From Actinoplanes ianthinogenes (GTDB taxonomy: Bacteria; Actinomycetota; Actinomycetes; Mycobacteriales; Micromonosporaceae), in assembly GCF_018324205.1 (NCBI RefSeq), contig NZ_AP023356.1, positions 9,368,501 to 9,432,500 on the forward strand: a DNA stretch of 64,000 nt, written 5' to 3'. Shown here one piece after another: positions 1 to 8,319 of the stretch. The position numbers and the translations under genes were made by a program. Under the pieces are notes generated by a model, which ran no database searches, was not told the origin of the DNA, and saw nothing but the letters and a program-made list of their open reading frames with translations. Numbering within the stretch: the stretch's first letter is position 1; the number at the start of each line of letters is the position of its first letter.

Positions 1-546
1 GGCGACCAGGCTCGGCGGGATCGGCCGGTGCGCGACGAAGCGCCGGTAGAAGAACGGTGCGGCCAGCAGGTCGACGGTCAGTTCCGGGTCGAGTCCGGCG
101 GGAAGCTGACCGCGCTGCCGAGCCCGGAGCAGCACGGCCAGCATCGGCTCCCGGCGACGCCGGGTCAGCTCGGCGTGCAGCGTCCGCAGGGCGGGATCGC
201 GCTCGGCCGCGTCGATGAAGGCGGCGAGCAGGCGCGGGAACGGCGTGTGGTCCAGCAGTGCGACGAACGCGGTGAGCAACTCCGCGACGTCGGTCTCCAC
301 CCGGCCGGTGTCCGGGGTCGGCAGCGGTTCGAAGGCGGCGTCCATGGCGTCGACCAGCAGCGCGCTCGCGGTGGGCCAGTGCCGGTAGAGCGTTGCCTTG
401 CTGGCACCGGCCCGCCGGGCGACCGCTTCCATGGTGAAGCCCGCGAGGCCGTGCTCGTCGAGCACCTCCAGGGCGGCCCGGAGCACCCGCCGGCGGGCGC
501 CCGGCCCACGCGAAATGGGCCGTTGTGCCCCTGTCGGTCGTGTCAT
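1..546 (-). CDS. TetR-family transcriptional regulator (C-terminus cut by window edge)
   Basis: Reading leftwards from an ATG at 546, the frame stays open to the window edge and gives at least 182 residues, close to a full TetR protein. The N-terminal helix-turn-helix is clear: residues about 20-65 include GFTMEAVARRAGASKATLYRHW, a classic TetR recognition helix, here broken at the usual place (VARRAGASKATLYRHW). The C-terminal half is helical and TetR_C-like. The gene is divergent from the DoxX-like gene at 601, and a 16-bp inverted repeat (563-578) lies between them, so it probably represses itself and that gene. The ligand is unknown. A longer frame overlapping it on the plus strand is a shadow. 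Confidence 0.85.
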   Translation of the reverse strand, partial: MTRPTGAQRPISRGPGARRRVLRAALEVLDEHGLAGFTMEAVARRAGASKATLYRHWPTASALLVDAMDAAFEPLPTPDTGRVETDVAELLTAFVALLDHTPFPRLLAAFIDAAERDPALRTLHAELTRRRREPMLAVLLRARQRGQLPAGLDPELTVDLLAAPFFYRRFVAHRPIPPSLVA

Positions 547-562
547 TGTCCGCGCCCTCATC

Positions 563-578
563 GAAACGGTAGCGTTTC
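563..578. promoter_or_regulatory. Inverted repeat, putative TetR operator
   Basis: The arms GAAACG and CGTTTC are separated by four bases, between the divergent TetR gene (start 546) and the DoxX-like gene (start 601). Size and position fit a TetR operator covering both promoters. The assignment to this TetR is inferred from position only. Confidence 0.6.
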
Positions 579-600
579 TATAAGGGTAAGGGAGGTGTCG

Positions 601-966
601 ATGCGACCTCACCCCGGCGCCTACTGGCTGACCACCGCCGTCGTGGCGGGTGAGTGCGCGGTCGGCGGCGCCCTCGACCTGATCAAGGCGCCGCCGTTCT
701 TTCCGATGATGATCGAGTTGGGCTATCCGGCCTACCTAGCCGCGATCTTGGGCACGGCCAAACTCATCGCCGCGGTGATCCTGCTGGCACCACGCCTGCC
801 TCGCCTGAAGGAGTGGGCCTACGCCGGCGTCACCATCAACATGATCGGTGCGGCCGCCTCGCACCTCGCCGTGCACCAACCCGTCACCACTGTGCTGGCG
901 CCTACCGTGTTCGTGGTCCTGGCGTTGCTGTCCTGGGCGTGGCGTCCACCTTCCCGCACCCTCTGA
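601..966 (+). CDS. DoxX-like family membrane protein
   Basis: This 121-residue protein has four hydrophobic segments (about residues 7-25, 45-62, 70-88 and 96-113). Its layout resembles DoxX/DoxX-like (DUF4396-type) small membrane proteins, with a proline-rich KAPPFFPMM stretch in the first loop. The ATG at 601 is chosen because GGAGG lies 7-11 bases upstream; the much longer open frame starting at 28 overlaps the TetR gene antisense and is not credible. It is divergent from a TetR gene with an operator between them, so it is probably derepressed by a ligand of that regulator. Its biochemical role is not evident. Confidence 0.75.
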   Translation: MRPHPGAYWLTTAVVAGECAVGGALDLIKAPPFFPMMIELGYPAYLAAILGTAKLIAAVILLAPRLPRLKEWAYAGVTINMIGAAASHLAVHQPVTTVLAPTVFVVLALLSWAWRPPSRTL

Positions 967-1005
967 GCTGGGCCGATTGCTCCTCGGTGCGAGCATCCTG
1001 GTCCG

Positions 1006-1611
1006 ATGTTCGTGTTCGATGCGGCTTCCGAGCCGGGCCGCCGACGCTTCGCCGGCCCGGTGGTCCTCGCCGTGGTCTTGCTGATCGGGGTGGCGTTGTG
1101 GCGGTTTCCGCCCGCCGGCGTGACCGCACCCGATCCCTCGCCCCCGGCCCCGCCCCCGCCGGGGGACACCTTCAGGTGCGGGTCCGTTTACCTGGGCGAT
1201 GATGCTGTCCAGCGGGCGAAGGACGACGAGACGTGCCGGCGGCTGTCGGCTGACTACTTCCGGCGGTCACCCCGGACGAATCAGGACGCCGTCGATCCCC
1301 GGGCCGTGGACATCAGCCGCGCCGTGCTGGTGGTGGCCTGCGCCGACCAGGTGTCGAGCGGGTGTCCGTACCGGGAACGTCCGGCGCGGCCCGATGACGT
1401 GACGAAGATCAGCGGCGTCCTGCGCGGCATGGGCTACCCGGAGGCGACGGTCCGCCTCGCTCGTCCGGCCGATCCGGCGGCCGAGGGGACCGTGATCATC
1501 GGCGTACCCGTCGATGGTCTCTGCTACGTCGCCGGCATCCGGATGGGCTTCCCGCCGCAGGCGGTTCCGCTCTCCGGCCTGCTCCCCGACGGCCGCTGCC
1601 TGGACCGGTGA
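1006..1611 (+). CDS. Membrane-anchored protein of unknown function
   Basis: The 201-residue protein has a short basic N-terminus, one hydrophobic segment (about 18-33) and a Pro-rich linker (about 35-53). A soluble outer domain with several cysteines (CGSVYLG, DETCRR, VVACAD, SSGCPY, GLCYVAG, GRCLDR) suggests disulphides outside the cell. The domain ends in a region resembling a periplasmic or extracytoplasmic binding fold, but I do not recognise the family. There is no clear operon partner: the DoxX-like gene ends 40 bases upstream and the next gene is convergent. Confidence 0.65.
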   Translation: MFVFDAASEPGRRRFAGPVVLAVVLLIGVALWRFPPAGVTAPDPSPPAPPPPGDTFRCGSVYLGDDAVQRAKDDETCRRLSADYFRRSPRTNQDAVDPRAVDISRAVLVVACADQVSSGCPYRERPARPDDVTKISGVLRGMGYPEATVRLARPADPAAEGTVIIGVPVDGLCYVAGIRMGFPPQAVPLSGLLPDGRCLDR

Positions 1612-1641
1612 CCCGACGGCGGACCGTGGCGGGCTTCCGGG

Positions 1642-2379
1642 TCAGCCGAAGGCCCACTCCACGGTGACGGTCACGGACAGCTGCTGCTGCCCGGGCTCGA
1701 CCGGCGCCGCCGCGCCGGGGGCGAATGACGCGAATCTGTCCTGGCCGCCGGTGTACTCGTAGCTGGGAGTGCCCTCGGTGATCTTGACGACGTGGCCGAG
1801 TGGGCGGCCGGCCGCGCGGGCGTACAGTTCGGCCTTGCCGCGGGCGTCGGCGAAGGCCTTCTCCCGGGCCTGGGCCAGCAGGGCGGCGTCGTTCTCGATC
1901 GCGAAGGACACGCCGTTGAGCCGGGCCGCGTCACCGCCCGCCGCGACGGCCGCGGAGATGACCGGGCCGGCCTGCGGGATCTTCCGGATCTTCGCGGTGA
2001 GACCCTGGTTGACGGTGTAGCCGGTGATCTTCTGGGCATCGTCGCGGCGGGCGTTGATGCCGAAGTCCGACGTCTGGAGGTCGGCCTTGGCCACCCCGGC
2101 GCGCACGAGCGCGTCGCGCATCCGGGTGGCCGCGGTGTTGGCGCGATCCAGGGCGTCGGCGACCGTGGCGGCGCTGGTCTCCACGGCGAAGTTGGCGGCG
2201 AGCGTGTCCGGCGTACCGAAAACTTCGCCTGTGCCGGTGACCAGCACGCCTTCCCGGGGTTGATCGGCGGTCCGGTCGCCGGCGGCGACCGCCGGCTGAC
2301 TGCCGAGCAGCAGGGCCGGGGGAGTGGCCAGGGCGGCCAGGACGACGAGCGCGGGGACGGCGAGACGGGTCTTGTTCAT
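1642..2379 (-). CDS. SIMPL-domain (DUF541) secreted protein
   Basis: The 245-residue protein begins with a signal peptide (about 1-32: a basic start, an Ala/Leu-rich core and an AVAAGD cleavage region). The rest is a SIMPL/DUF541 domain: VTGTGEVFGTPDTLAANFAVET at the start (the family hallmark of an N-terminal G.G.V...PD.A), a central DLQTSDFGI motif and a C-terminal SVTVTVEWAFG strand. SIMPL proteins are periplasmic or surface proteins often linked to oxidative stress, and their activity is poorly defined. It is transcribed away from the reductase gene at 2443-3081 in the same direction, but a gap of 63 bases gives only weak operon support. Confidence 0.85.
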   Translation of the reverse strand: MNKTRLAVPALVVLAALATPPALLLGSQPAVAAGDRTADQPREGVLVTGTGEVFGTPDTLAANFAVETSAATVADALDRANTAATRMRDALVRAGVAKADLQTSDFGINARRDDAQKITGYTVNQGLTAKIRKIPQAGPVISAAVAAGGDAARLNGVSFAIENDAALLAQAREKAFADARGKAELYARAAGRPLGHVVKITEGTPSYEYTGGQDRFASFAPGAAAPVEPGQQQLSVTVTVEWAFG

Positions 2380-2442
2380 TCGTCCTGTTTACGGGCTTTT
2401 AGGCGTTTCGGCGGGCGATTCGGGGATCTGCACCCGGAGGAC

Positions 2443-3081
2443 CTATTCGGCCAGGCTGGGCGCGCGGCGCGAGAAGCGTCCCCGCTCGATCTCCTCGACG
2501 ATGAACCGGGCCACGTCGCCGCGGGTGATCTTCCAGCCGCCGGCCGGGGTGACGTTGTCGGCAACCCGGAACGTGCCCACGGGCTCGCGGTCCTGGAGAT
2601 AGGTGGGGCGCACGAACGTCCAGTCCAGATCGGTGGCGCGAACGATCTCCTCCATCCGCCGCATGTCGGTGTAGAGGTCGATGCCGATCGGGCGGATCAG
2701 CCCGCGGTACCACCAGGGGGCGTGCGGGTCGTCGTGCCGGACCCCGACCGAGGTGATGCCGAGGTAGCGGCGGACGCCGGTGGTCCGCATCGCGGCCACG
2801 GTGGCGCGGGCGCCGTCGGAGTAGAGCCCGTGCGCCTTGCGGCCGGTGGGGCCGACGGCGCTGACCACCACGTCGTGTCCGGCGATGACGTCGTGCAGGC
2901 CGCCGGGATCGCGGACGTCGGCGCGCGCGACGCGGAGCCCGGGATCGGCGGTGGACGGGAAGTTCTCCGGGGTCCGGACGGCGGCGGTGACGCGGTGCCC
3001 CGCGCGCAGCGCCTCCTCGACGATCAGGCGTCCGGTGCGGCCGGCGGCGCCGAGCACCACGAGGTTCTTGCGGGTCATCAC
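2443..3081 (-). CDS. NAD(P)-binding reductase, NmrA/atypical SDR type
   Basis: The 212-residue Rossmann protein starts with a beta strand and GAAGRTGRLIVEEAL, the GxxGxxG dinucleotide motif of atypical SDRs (NmrA-like, SDR_a5). A DVRDPGGL segment follows, then VSAVGPTG. It lacks the YxxxK of classical SDRs, as is usual for this group. Such proteins are NAD(P)H sensors or flavin/quinone reductases. It is divergent from the TetR gene at 3157, with two operator-like palindromes in between, so it is the probable target of that regulator. The inducer is unknown. Confidence 0.85.
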   Translation of the reverse strand: MMTRKNLVVLGAAGRTGRLIVEEALRAGHRVTAAVRTPENFPSTADPGLRVARADVRDPGGLHDVIAGHDVVVSAVGPTGRKAHGLYSDGARATVAAMRTTGVRRYLGITSVGVRHDDPHAPWWYRGLIRPIGIDLYTDMRRMEEIVRATDLDWTFVRPTYLQDREPVGTFRVADNVTPAGGWKITRGDVARFIVEEIERGRFSRRAPSLAE

Positions 3082-3091
3082 ATTTCTCCCT

Positions 3092-3142
3092 TGACGAACG
3101 CTGTTCGTGACGAACTATGGTCGTGACGAACAGTGTTCGTCA
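3092..3142. promoter_or_regulatory. Two tandem TetR-type operators
   Basis: Two related 19-bp palindromes occupy the 75-base gap between the divergent reductase and TetR genes. The right one (3124-3142) is perfect, with arms TGACGAACA and TGTTCGTCA around one base. The left one (3092-3110) has the same half-sites with one mismatch. Their centres are 32 bp apart, about three helical turns, which would allow cooperative binding on one face. Confidence 0.75.
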
Positions 3143-3156
3143 AGTAGGCTGCCGGC

Positions 3157-3852
3157 GTGAGGGACAACCCGAGAACCCGGCCCGCCAAGGCACCCCTGGG
3201 CCGCGCCGCCGTCGTCGCGGCGGCGCTGGCGCTGGTCGACGAGGTCGGCTTCGCCGCGGTGACCATGCGTCGCGTCGCCCAGGCTCTCGACACCGGTCCC
3301 GCCTCGCTCTATGTGTATGTCGCGGACCGCAACGAGCTGATGGCGCAGGTGTACGATCTCGCGCTGGCCGAGGTCGAACTGCCCGGTCCCGCCGACGGCG
3401 ACTGGCGGGAGCGGCTGGAGCTGCTCGTCAGCCGGATGATCCGCGTGCTCAGCCGGCACGACGACCTCGCGCTGGTCGCCCTGACCGGCGTGCAGACCGG
3501 GCCGCACTCGTTGCGCGTCATGGAGGAGACGCTGCGGCTGCTGCGCGAGGGCGGCGTCGACGACGCGACCTGCGCCTGGGCCGCGGACCTGCTCGACCAG
3601 CACGTCATCGCGTCGGCGCTGGAGCGGGCCGGTTGGCTGCGGGACCAGCGCCGCGCCGCGGACGCCGGCGCGCAGGACCTGGCCCGGGCGGCCGGGACGC
3701 AGCTGGACGAGGTGATCGGCGCGCTGCCCGCTGAGGACTACCCGACGCTGCACGCCCTGCGGCGCTCGATGACCAGCACCGGCAACGGCGACGCGCGCGC
3801 GGCGTGGCAGCTGTCGGCGATCATCGACGGACTGCTGGCCCGGCGTCGATGA
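3157..3852 (+). CDS. TetR-family regulator
   Basis: This 231-residue regulator has an N-terminal helix-turn-helix (about 18-65) containing VTMRRVAQALDTGPASLYVYV, the recognition helix of the subgroup with a TetR_C_1 ligand domain. The rest is helical. The GTG at 3157 immediately follows the operator pair and gives the expected family length. It is divergent from the NAD(P)-binding reductase at 2443-3081 and very probably represses both. Its 3' end overlaps the convergent LysR gene by 32 bases. Confidence 0.88.
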   Translation: MRDNPRTRPAKAPLGRAAVVAAALALVDEVGFAAVTMRRVAQALDTGPASLYVYVADRNELMAQVYDLALAEVELPGPADGDWRERLELLVSRMIRVLSRHDDLALVALTGVQTGPHSLRVMEETLRLLREGGVDDATCAWAADLLDQHVIASALERAGWLRDQRRAADAGAQDLARAAGTQLDEVIGALPAEDYPTLHALRRSMTSTGNGDARAAWQLSAIIDGLLARRR

Positions 3853-4711
3853 GGTCGCGGAAGCGGCCGGCCAGCGGGTTGCCGGCATCCGCGCGCCAGA
3901 CGAGCAGGTTGGTGGTGGAGGCGCCGTCCAGCGGTCGCGGCGTGACTCCCTGACGGTTCAGGGCGCGGAAGGAGTCGGCCAGCACCGCGGCGCCGAGGCC
4001 GACCGCGACCAGGGCGAGCAGGGTCTGCACCGTGCGGCCCTCGGCGGCGATCCGAGGCGTGACACCGGCCCGGTGGCACAGCTCGACGATCTCGTCGTAC
4101 GAGTGCGGTGACGCCTCGCGCGGCCAGAGCAGCAGCGGGATCTCGCCGAGCGCGGTGAGCGGCAGCGGCCCGTCGCCCCGGGCCAGTTCGTGGTCGGCGG
4201 GCAGATACAGCGCGAGCGGCTCCTGCCACCACAGCCTGGTGCGCAGCCGCTCGTCGGCGGCGGGCAGGCGCTGCACCGCGAGGTCGTAGCTGCCGTCGAG
4301 CACCCCGGCCGACATCTCCGCGTCGTTGAAGCTCTCGACCAGCCGCAGCTCGACATCGGGGAACCGGCGGCGGAACGTTGCCAGGGTGGCGGCCAGCGGC
4401 CCGTTGATGCCGGACCCGGCGAAGGCCACGGTCAGCCGCCCCCGGATGCCGGCCGCCACCTGGCGGACCTCTCGCTCGGCGGCCTCGGTCGCGGCGAGGA
4501 TGGCGCGGGCGTGGCCCAGCAGCACGGCGCCGGCGATCGTCGGTGTCATCCGGCGGTTCTCGCGGGTGAACAGGTCGGCGCCGAGCCGGCGTTCGAAATC
4601 GCGCAGCTGGCGGCCGAGGGTGGGCTGGGTGACGTGCAGCCGCTCGGCGGCGGCGGCGATCGTGCCGCAGTCCGCGATCGCGAGTGCGTAGCGCAGCAGG
4701 CGCAATTCCAT
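3821..4711 (-). CDS. LysR-family regulator
   Basis: The 296-residue protein is a full-length LysR regulator. Residues 1-60 hold the winged helix (MELRLLRYALAIADCGTIAA start, then ERLHVTQPTLGRQLRDFERR). Residues about 90-290 form the substrate-binding domain. It is divergent from the carboxymuconolactone decarboxylase-like gene, and a perfect dyad starts only three bases upstream of its ATG. By family habit it would autorepress and activate the neighbour when a small aromatic or lactone inducer is present; the inducer is not identifiable. Confidence 0.88.
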   Translation of the reverse strand: MELRLLRYALAIADCGTIAAAAERLHVTQPTLGRQLRDFERRLGADLFTRENRRMTPTIAGAVLLGHARAILAATEAAEREVRQVAAGIRGRLTVAFAGSGINGPLAATLATFRRRFPDVELRLVESFNDAEMSAGVLDGSYDLAVQRLPAADERLRTRLWWQEPLALYLPADHELARGDGPLPLTALGEIPLLLWPREASPHSYDEIVELCHRAGVTPRIAAEGRTVQTLLALVAVGLGAAVLADSFRALNRQGVTPRPLDGASTTNLLVWRADAGNPLAGRFRDLIDAGPAVRR

Positions 4712-4713
4712 GA

Positions 4714-4728
4714 TTGCCTCCGAGGCAA
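4714..4728. promoter_or_regulatory. LysR-type dyad operator
   Basis: TTGCCTC-C-GAGGCAA is a perfect 7-bp dyad with the T-N11-A layout of LysR boxes. It lies directly in front of the LysR start codon (4711) and 58 bases before the chosen start of the divergent gene. Confidence 0.7.
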
Positions 4729-4785
4729 TTTGATCATGCCCAAGAGTGCCTTGCGAGCAGTGTCCGAGCGATCGAGACTGGGCTC

Positions 4786-5217
4786 GTGGAGATCACCGAG
4801 ACCGAGCGGGAAGCCGTCCGCCGGCAGCAGTACGACCGCGGCCTGGAAGTGTTGCGGCAGATCGACGGCGAGGCCGGGCAGCGCGTCATCGACAGCCTGG
4901 CCGACGTCGCGCCCGAGCTGGGGAACCAGGTGGTGTCCTGGGCGTTCGGCGAGATCTACGCCCGGCCGGGGCTGGCGCCGCGGGATCGGCAGCTGGTCAC
5001 CCTCGGCATGCTCACCGCGCTCGGTGGCTGCGAGCCGCAGCTGGAGGTGCATGTCAACGCGGCGCTCAACGTCGGCCTGACCCGGGAGGAGATCGTGGAG
5101 GCGTTGCTGCACGCGGCGGTCTATTGCGGAATGCCGAAGGCGCTGAACGCGACCTTCGTGGCCAAAAAGGTGTTCGCGACCCGGTCGGGCGGTGACGCGT
5201 CCTCCTTGATCAAATAA
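4786..5217 (+). CDS. Carboxymuconolactone decarboxylase family protein
   Basis: The protein (143 residues from the GTG at 4786) has the all-helical CMD fold. Key segments are RGLEVLRQIDG, WAFGEIYARPGLAPRDRQLVTL and GGCEPQLEVHVNAALNVGL, where Cys and His sit as in 4-carboxymuconolactone decarboxylases, followed by HAAVYCGMPKA. The open frame extends to a TTG at 4714, but that codon lies inside the LysR operator, so the GTG start is preferred. CMD proteins decarboxylate lactones of aromatic catabolism or act as peroxidases; which applies here is open. The next gene starts 4 bases downstream and is probably co-transcribed. Confidence 0.85.
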   Translation: MEITETEREAVRRQQYDRGLEVLRQIDGEAGQRVIDSLADVAPELGNQVVSWAFGEIYARPGLAPRDRQLVTLGMLTALGGCEPQLEVHVNAALNVGLTREEIVEALLHAAVYCGMPKALNATFVAKKVFATRSGGDASSLIK

Positions 5218-5221
5218 GCGG

Positions 5222-6355
5222 ATGACCGAGGACGAGATCGTCGAGCGGATCCGCCGGGCTCGGCAGCGTGAGCAGACCCCGGCCCGGATCGGCGGGCACG
5301 AGGTGCTGATCGACACCGTCCGGCTGCCCACCGGAATCGTCACGACCGTGCACCGGATCCTTGACGGGCGGGTCACCGTGCTGCACGCCGGAGCCGGCTC
5401 GTTCCGTGAGGACGTGGCGCGGGCGCTGCTGGACGTACCCGCGGTCGCCACCGGCACGGTGCAGCCGGTCGCCATCGACGTGCCCGGCCTGCGGCTGGAC
5501 CGCGCGCTCGCGCTCGGCCCCGACGACGCGGGATCCGATCCGGAGCTGGACGAGCGGACCGTGATCGTGGTGGCCGTGCATCACAGCGAGATCCTGCCGG
5601 GCGAGCCGGAGCAGGACTTCGCGACGGCGATCTCGACGCGTGGCACCGGCCTGGCGTACCGGCTCAACGAGTGGGACCGCCACCCGGTGCCGCGCGCCGA
5701 CGCCCGGCTGCTCGACGACTGGCCCGGCGGCATGATGCACCGGTCGGAGCGGTTCCACCCGTGGCAGGCCGAGCGGATGCTGACCCGGGTCGCCCCGGAC
5801 GGCCCCGCGGAGGTACGCGTCGAGATCCGCAGCATGGCCGGGCACGACCTGGTCCTCCAGCGCCGATGGGACCGGGCCGTGGGCACGCTCACCTTCCCCG
5901 ACGGCACGCCCGTGCCGATCGACCTGCCCCGGCACGAACTGTGGGCCCGGCTCGGCGCGGTGTTCCTCGGCGAGGACACGACCGGCCTGGTCACGGTCGC
6001 CGCGGGCACGCCGGAGGCGGACGTCCTGGAGATCCGGTATCAGACCGAGGACCGGGGCTGGGCGTCACTGCCCCGGATGGAGTCCCTGGACAGCTGCGTG
6101 GCCCGGCTCGACGCGCACATCCTGCGTTCGCCGGGCAACTGGGCGGTCTTCACCTCCGCCTCGGACGCGGTGATCCAGGTGGAGTGCACCGAGGAGGGCG
6201 GCCTCTGGCTGGAGACCCCGGACCCGGACACCAAGCAGTCCCTGGGCCGGCTGGTCACCGTCGCGGAGGCCGCCACCCTGCTGGGCGTCCTGGCCCGCGA
6301 GGACCGCAGCGCCGTGGCCGACCTGCCCGGCGTCGAAACCGTCCCGTGGGACTGA
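5222..6355 (+). CDS. Protein of unknown function
   Basis: This is a 377-residue soluble protein with no signal peptide or membrane segment. I do not recognise a family. It is rich in charged and beta-forming stretches (TVIVVAVHHSEIL, AGHDLVLQRRW, GNWAVFTSASDAVIQV), and the middle contains the WDRHPVPRADARLLDDWPG region. It starts 4 bases after the CMD-like gene and shares its direction, so the two are probably one LysR-controlled transcription unit. Its codon usage is like the surrounding genes. Confidence 0.7.
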   Translation: MTEDEIVERIRRARQREQTPARIGGHEVLIDTVRLPTGIVTTVHRILDGRVTVLHAGAGSFREDVARALLDVPAVATGTVQPVAIDVPGLRLDRALALGPDDAGSDPELDERTVIVVAVHHSEILPGEPEQDFATAISTRGTGLAYRLNEWDRHPVPRADARLLDDWPGGMMHRSERFHPWQAERMLTRVAPDGPAEVRVEIRSMAGHDLVLQRRWDRAVGTLTFPDGTPVPIDLPRHELWARLGAVFLGEDTTGLVTVAAGTPEADVLEIRYQTEDRGWASLPRMESLDSCVARLDAHILRSPGNWAVFTSASDAVIQVECTEEGGLWLETPDPDTKQSLGRLVTVAEAATLLGVLAREDRSAVADLPGVETVPWD

Positions 6356-6390
6356 GCCGGTAATGCGGCCTTGGTGACGGCTGGTCGTTG

Positions 6391-7239
6391 TTACAGCCGG
6401 GCTGCCGTACGGACCAAGCCCGCGACGGCCTGGGAGCGGCTGTGCGCGGGCCAGGCGAGAACGGTCGTCACGTGCGGTGCGTCGGTCAGGGGAATGGCGG
6501 CGTGGGCGCTCCACAGCCATGATCGGGATGAGGCGCAGAGGACGGCCAGGGTGTGCCCGAGGGCGATCAGCTGTGCCAGCTGCGACTGGTCATGGATTTC
6601 GGGGCCCGGGCCAGGGTCGTAAGTGCCGTCGTGCCGGGGCCAGCGGGCGATCGGCAGGCCGGGCACCTCGCTGATGTCCGCCATGGTCAGGGATGCCCGG
6701 GTGGCGAGGGGATGTCCGGCGGGCAGGATGGCGATCTGTTGCTCGGTCAGCAGGTCCTCGGTGTCGAAGCCGGCGAGGTCGTCGAACGGGCGCTGCATGA
6801 GCGCCGCGTCGGCGCGGCCGTCGCGCAACATCCGCGCCTGGTCTCCCATGCCGCACAGCAGCACGTCGATCCCGGCCGCGTCCGGTTCGGCGGCGTGGGC
6901 GTCGAGAAGCTTCCGCAACAGCTCGTGGTTCGTGCCGGCCTTCGTCGCCAGGGTCAGCCGGCCCGGGGAGGATGCGGCACGGCGGGTGCGGTGTGCGGCT
7001 GCGGCGGTGGCGTCGAGGATGACGCGGGCCTCGTCGAGCAGTACCCGGCCGGCGCCGGTGAGGGACACGCCGCGGCGGTTGCGGTCCAGCAGGGTGACAC
7101 CGAGGCGTCGCTCGAGCTGCTGAATCGCCCGGGACAGGGGCGGCTGGGCGATGCCGAGGCGCTCCGCCGCCCGGCTGAAGTGCAGCTCCTCGGCGACGGT
7201 GACGAAATACCTGAGCTCCCGGGTCTCCAGCGCGTCCAC
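6391..7239 (-). CDS. LysR-family regulator
   Basis: From the GTG at 7239 this gives 282 residues starting VDALETRELRYFVTVAEEL. The winged helix continues with ERLGIAQPPLSRAIQQLERR, and the effector domain covers about 95-280. The open frame extends further upstream to 7374, but that extension would overlap the divergent dehydrogenase start and a dyad operator, so the internal GTG is chosen. It is divergent from the SDR gene at 7334 and is the probable activator or repressor of it. Confidence 0.85.
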   Translation of the reverse strand: MDALETRELRYFVTVAEELHFSRAAERLGIAQPPLSRAIQQLERRLGVTLLDRNRRGVSLTGAGRVLLDEARVILDATAAAAHRTRRAASSPGRLTLATKAGTNHELLRKLLDAHAAEPDAAGIDVLLCGMGDQARMLRDGRADAALMQRPFDDLAGFDTEDLLTEQQIAILPAGHPLATRASLTMADISEVPGLPIARWPRHDGTYDPGPGPEIHDQSQLAQLIALGHTLAVLCASSRSWLWSAHAAIPLTDAPHVTTVLAWPAHSRSQAVAGLVRTAARL

Positions 7240-7256
7240 CCGCCCGACGATACTGC

Positions 7257-7279
7257 GGTGATACCGGCCGGGTATCACC
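7257..7279. promoter_or_regulatory. LysR-type dyad operator
   Basis: The 9-bp arms GGTGATACC and GGTATCACC flank five bases, and the core ATAC-N7-GTAT satisfies the T-N11-A LysR rule. It lies between the divergent LysR gene (start 7239) and the SDR gene (start 7334). Confidence 0.75.
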
Positions 7280-7333
7280 AGCGCACCTGAACGGTGTAAG
7301 GATGCCGCACGCCGGCGAGCCACCATCGGCCTC

Positions 7334-8068
7334 ATGAGCAACCAGAAGACCGCGCTGGTGACCGGCGCGAACAAGGGACTCGGATACGAGATCGCGGCGG
7401 GGCTGGGTTCGCGGGGCTACCGCGTGGTGGTGGGTTCCCGCGACAGGGCCCGGGGCGATGCGGCCGTGAAGCTGCTGGACGCCGCCGGAGTGGACGCGTT
7501 CGCGGTTGCGCTGGACGTGACCAGTGACCGCAGTGTCACCGACGCGGTGGGCCTGATCGAAAGCCGAGGCGGACGCCTGGACGTCCTGGTCAACAACGCC
7601 GGCATCTCGGGAGAGACCGGACCGGGGTGGGTGCAGGATCCGACCACGCTCAATCTTGACGTGGTCCGCACGGTCGTGGAAACCAATGTCTACGGTGCGA
7701 TCCGGGTGACCAACGCGATGCTGCCGTTGTTGCGGCGCTCGGCGTCACCACGCATCGTCAACATCTCCAGCAGCGTCGGGTCGGTGAACTGGCAGGCCGA
7801 CCCGGACGTCGAAGTCGGCCCGATCATGGCGGTGTACTCGCCGACGAAGTCGTACCTGAACGCGATCACGGTGCAGTACGCCCGGCAGTTCGCCGGCACG
7901 GGCATCCTCATCAACGCGGCCTGCCCGGGCCTGGTCGCGACCGACTTCACCGGATTCCGGGGCCGGCCCGCCCGGGAAGCCGCGGCGACGGCGATCCGGC
8001 TCGCGACGCTCCCCGACGGCGGCCCGACCGGCTCCTTCTTCAACGACGACGGCGTCATCCCCTGGTGA
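7334..8068 (+). CDS. Short-chain dehydrogenase/reductase
   Basis: The 244-residue classical SDR has TGANKGLGYEIA (cofactor GxxxGxG) at residues 10-21, LVNNAG in the middle, NISSSVGSV with the catalytic serine, and YSPTKSYLNA with the Tyr-x-x-x-Lys pair. The type resembles carbonyl reductase-like plant and actinomycete SDRs (ANKGLG motif). The ATG at 7334 is the first codon after the LysR operator. The substrate is unknown. Control by the divergent LysR gene is inferred. Confidence 0.88.
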   Translation: MSNQKTALVTGANKGLGYEIAAGLGSRGYRVVVGSRDRARGDAAVKLLDAAGVDAFAVALDVTSDRSVTDAVGLIESRGGRLDVLVNNAGISGETGPGWVQDPTTLNLDVVRTVVETNVYGAIRVTNAMLPLLRRSASPRIVNISSSVGSVNWQADPDVEVGPIMAVYSPTKSYLNAITVQYARQFAGTGILINAACPGLVATDFTGFRGRPAREAAATAIRLATLPDGGPTGSFFNDDGVIPW

Positions 8069-8319
8069 CCGGACATGAGGTGGCAGCCGCGCCTGGGGAC
8101 AGGTCGGCGTCCGTGTTCCTCCGGCAGTTCCTGCCACCAGGGATACTCGGTGATCTGTTCGGGGTGCAGGACACACGGACGCGGCAGGTAGGCATCGCCG
8201 CTCACGAGGACGGGAGCCGGAGGCGTGTCGAGCGGGTCGACAACGCTCGACGCCGCGCGCCATCTCAGCGTCACCTGCGGACCCGTCGGGACATCCCCGG
8301 GGTGAGGCATCATCACACC
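8066..8319 (-). pseudogene. Possible remnant of a DUF1963-like gene
   Basis: On the minus strand this 250-base gap reads as protein-like sequence with VSGDAYLPRPCVLHPEQ followed by ITEYPWWQELPEE. That wording resembles the C-terminal part of actinobacterial DUF1963 (YwqG-like) proteins. Beyond the Glu-Glu the similarity stops and the frame continues antisense to the SDR gene. There is no credible start or stop. I infer a decayed fragment; a fortuitous antisense frame is the alternative. Confidence 0.35.

Noticed and set aside
28-600. Plus-strand frame upstream of the DoxX-like gene
   Set aside because: It is antisense to the TetR gene; the DoxX-like protein begins at the ATG at 601 behind a good ribosome site.
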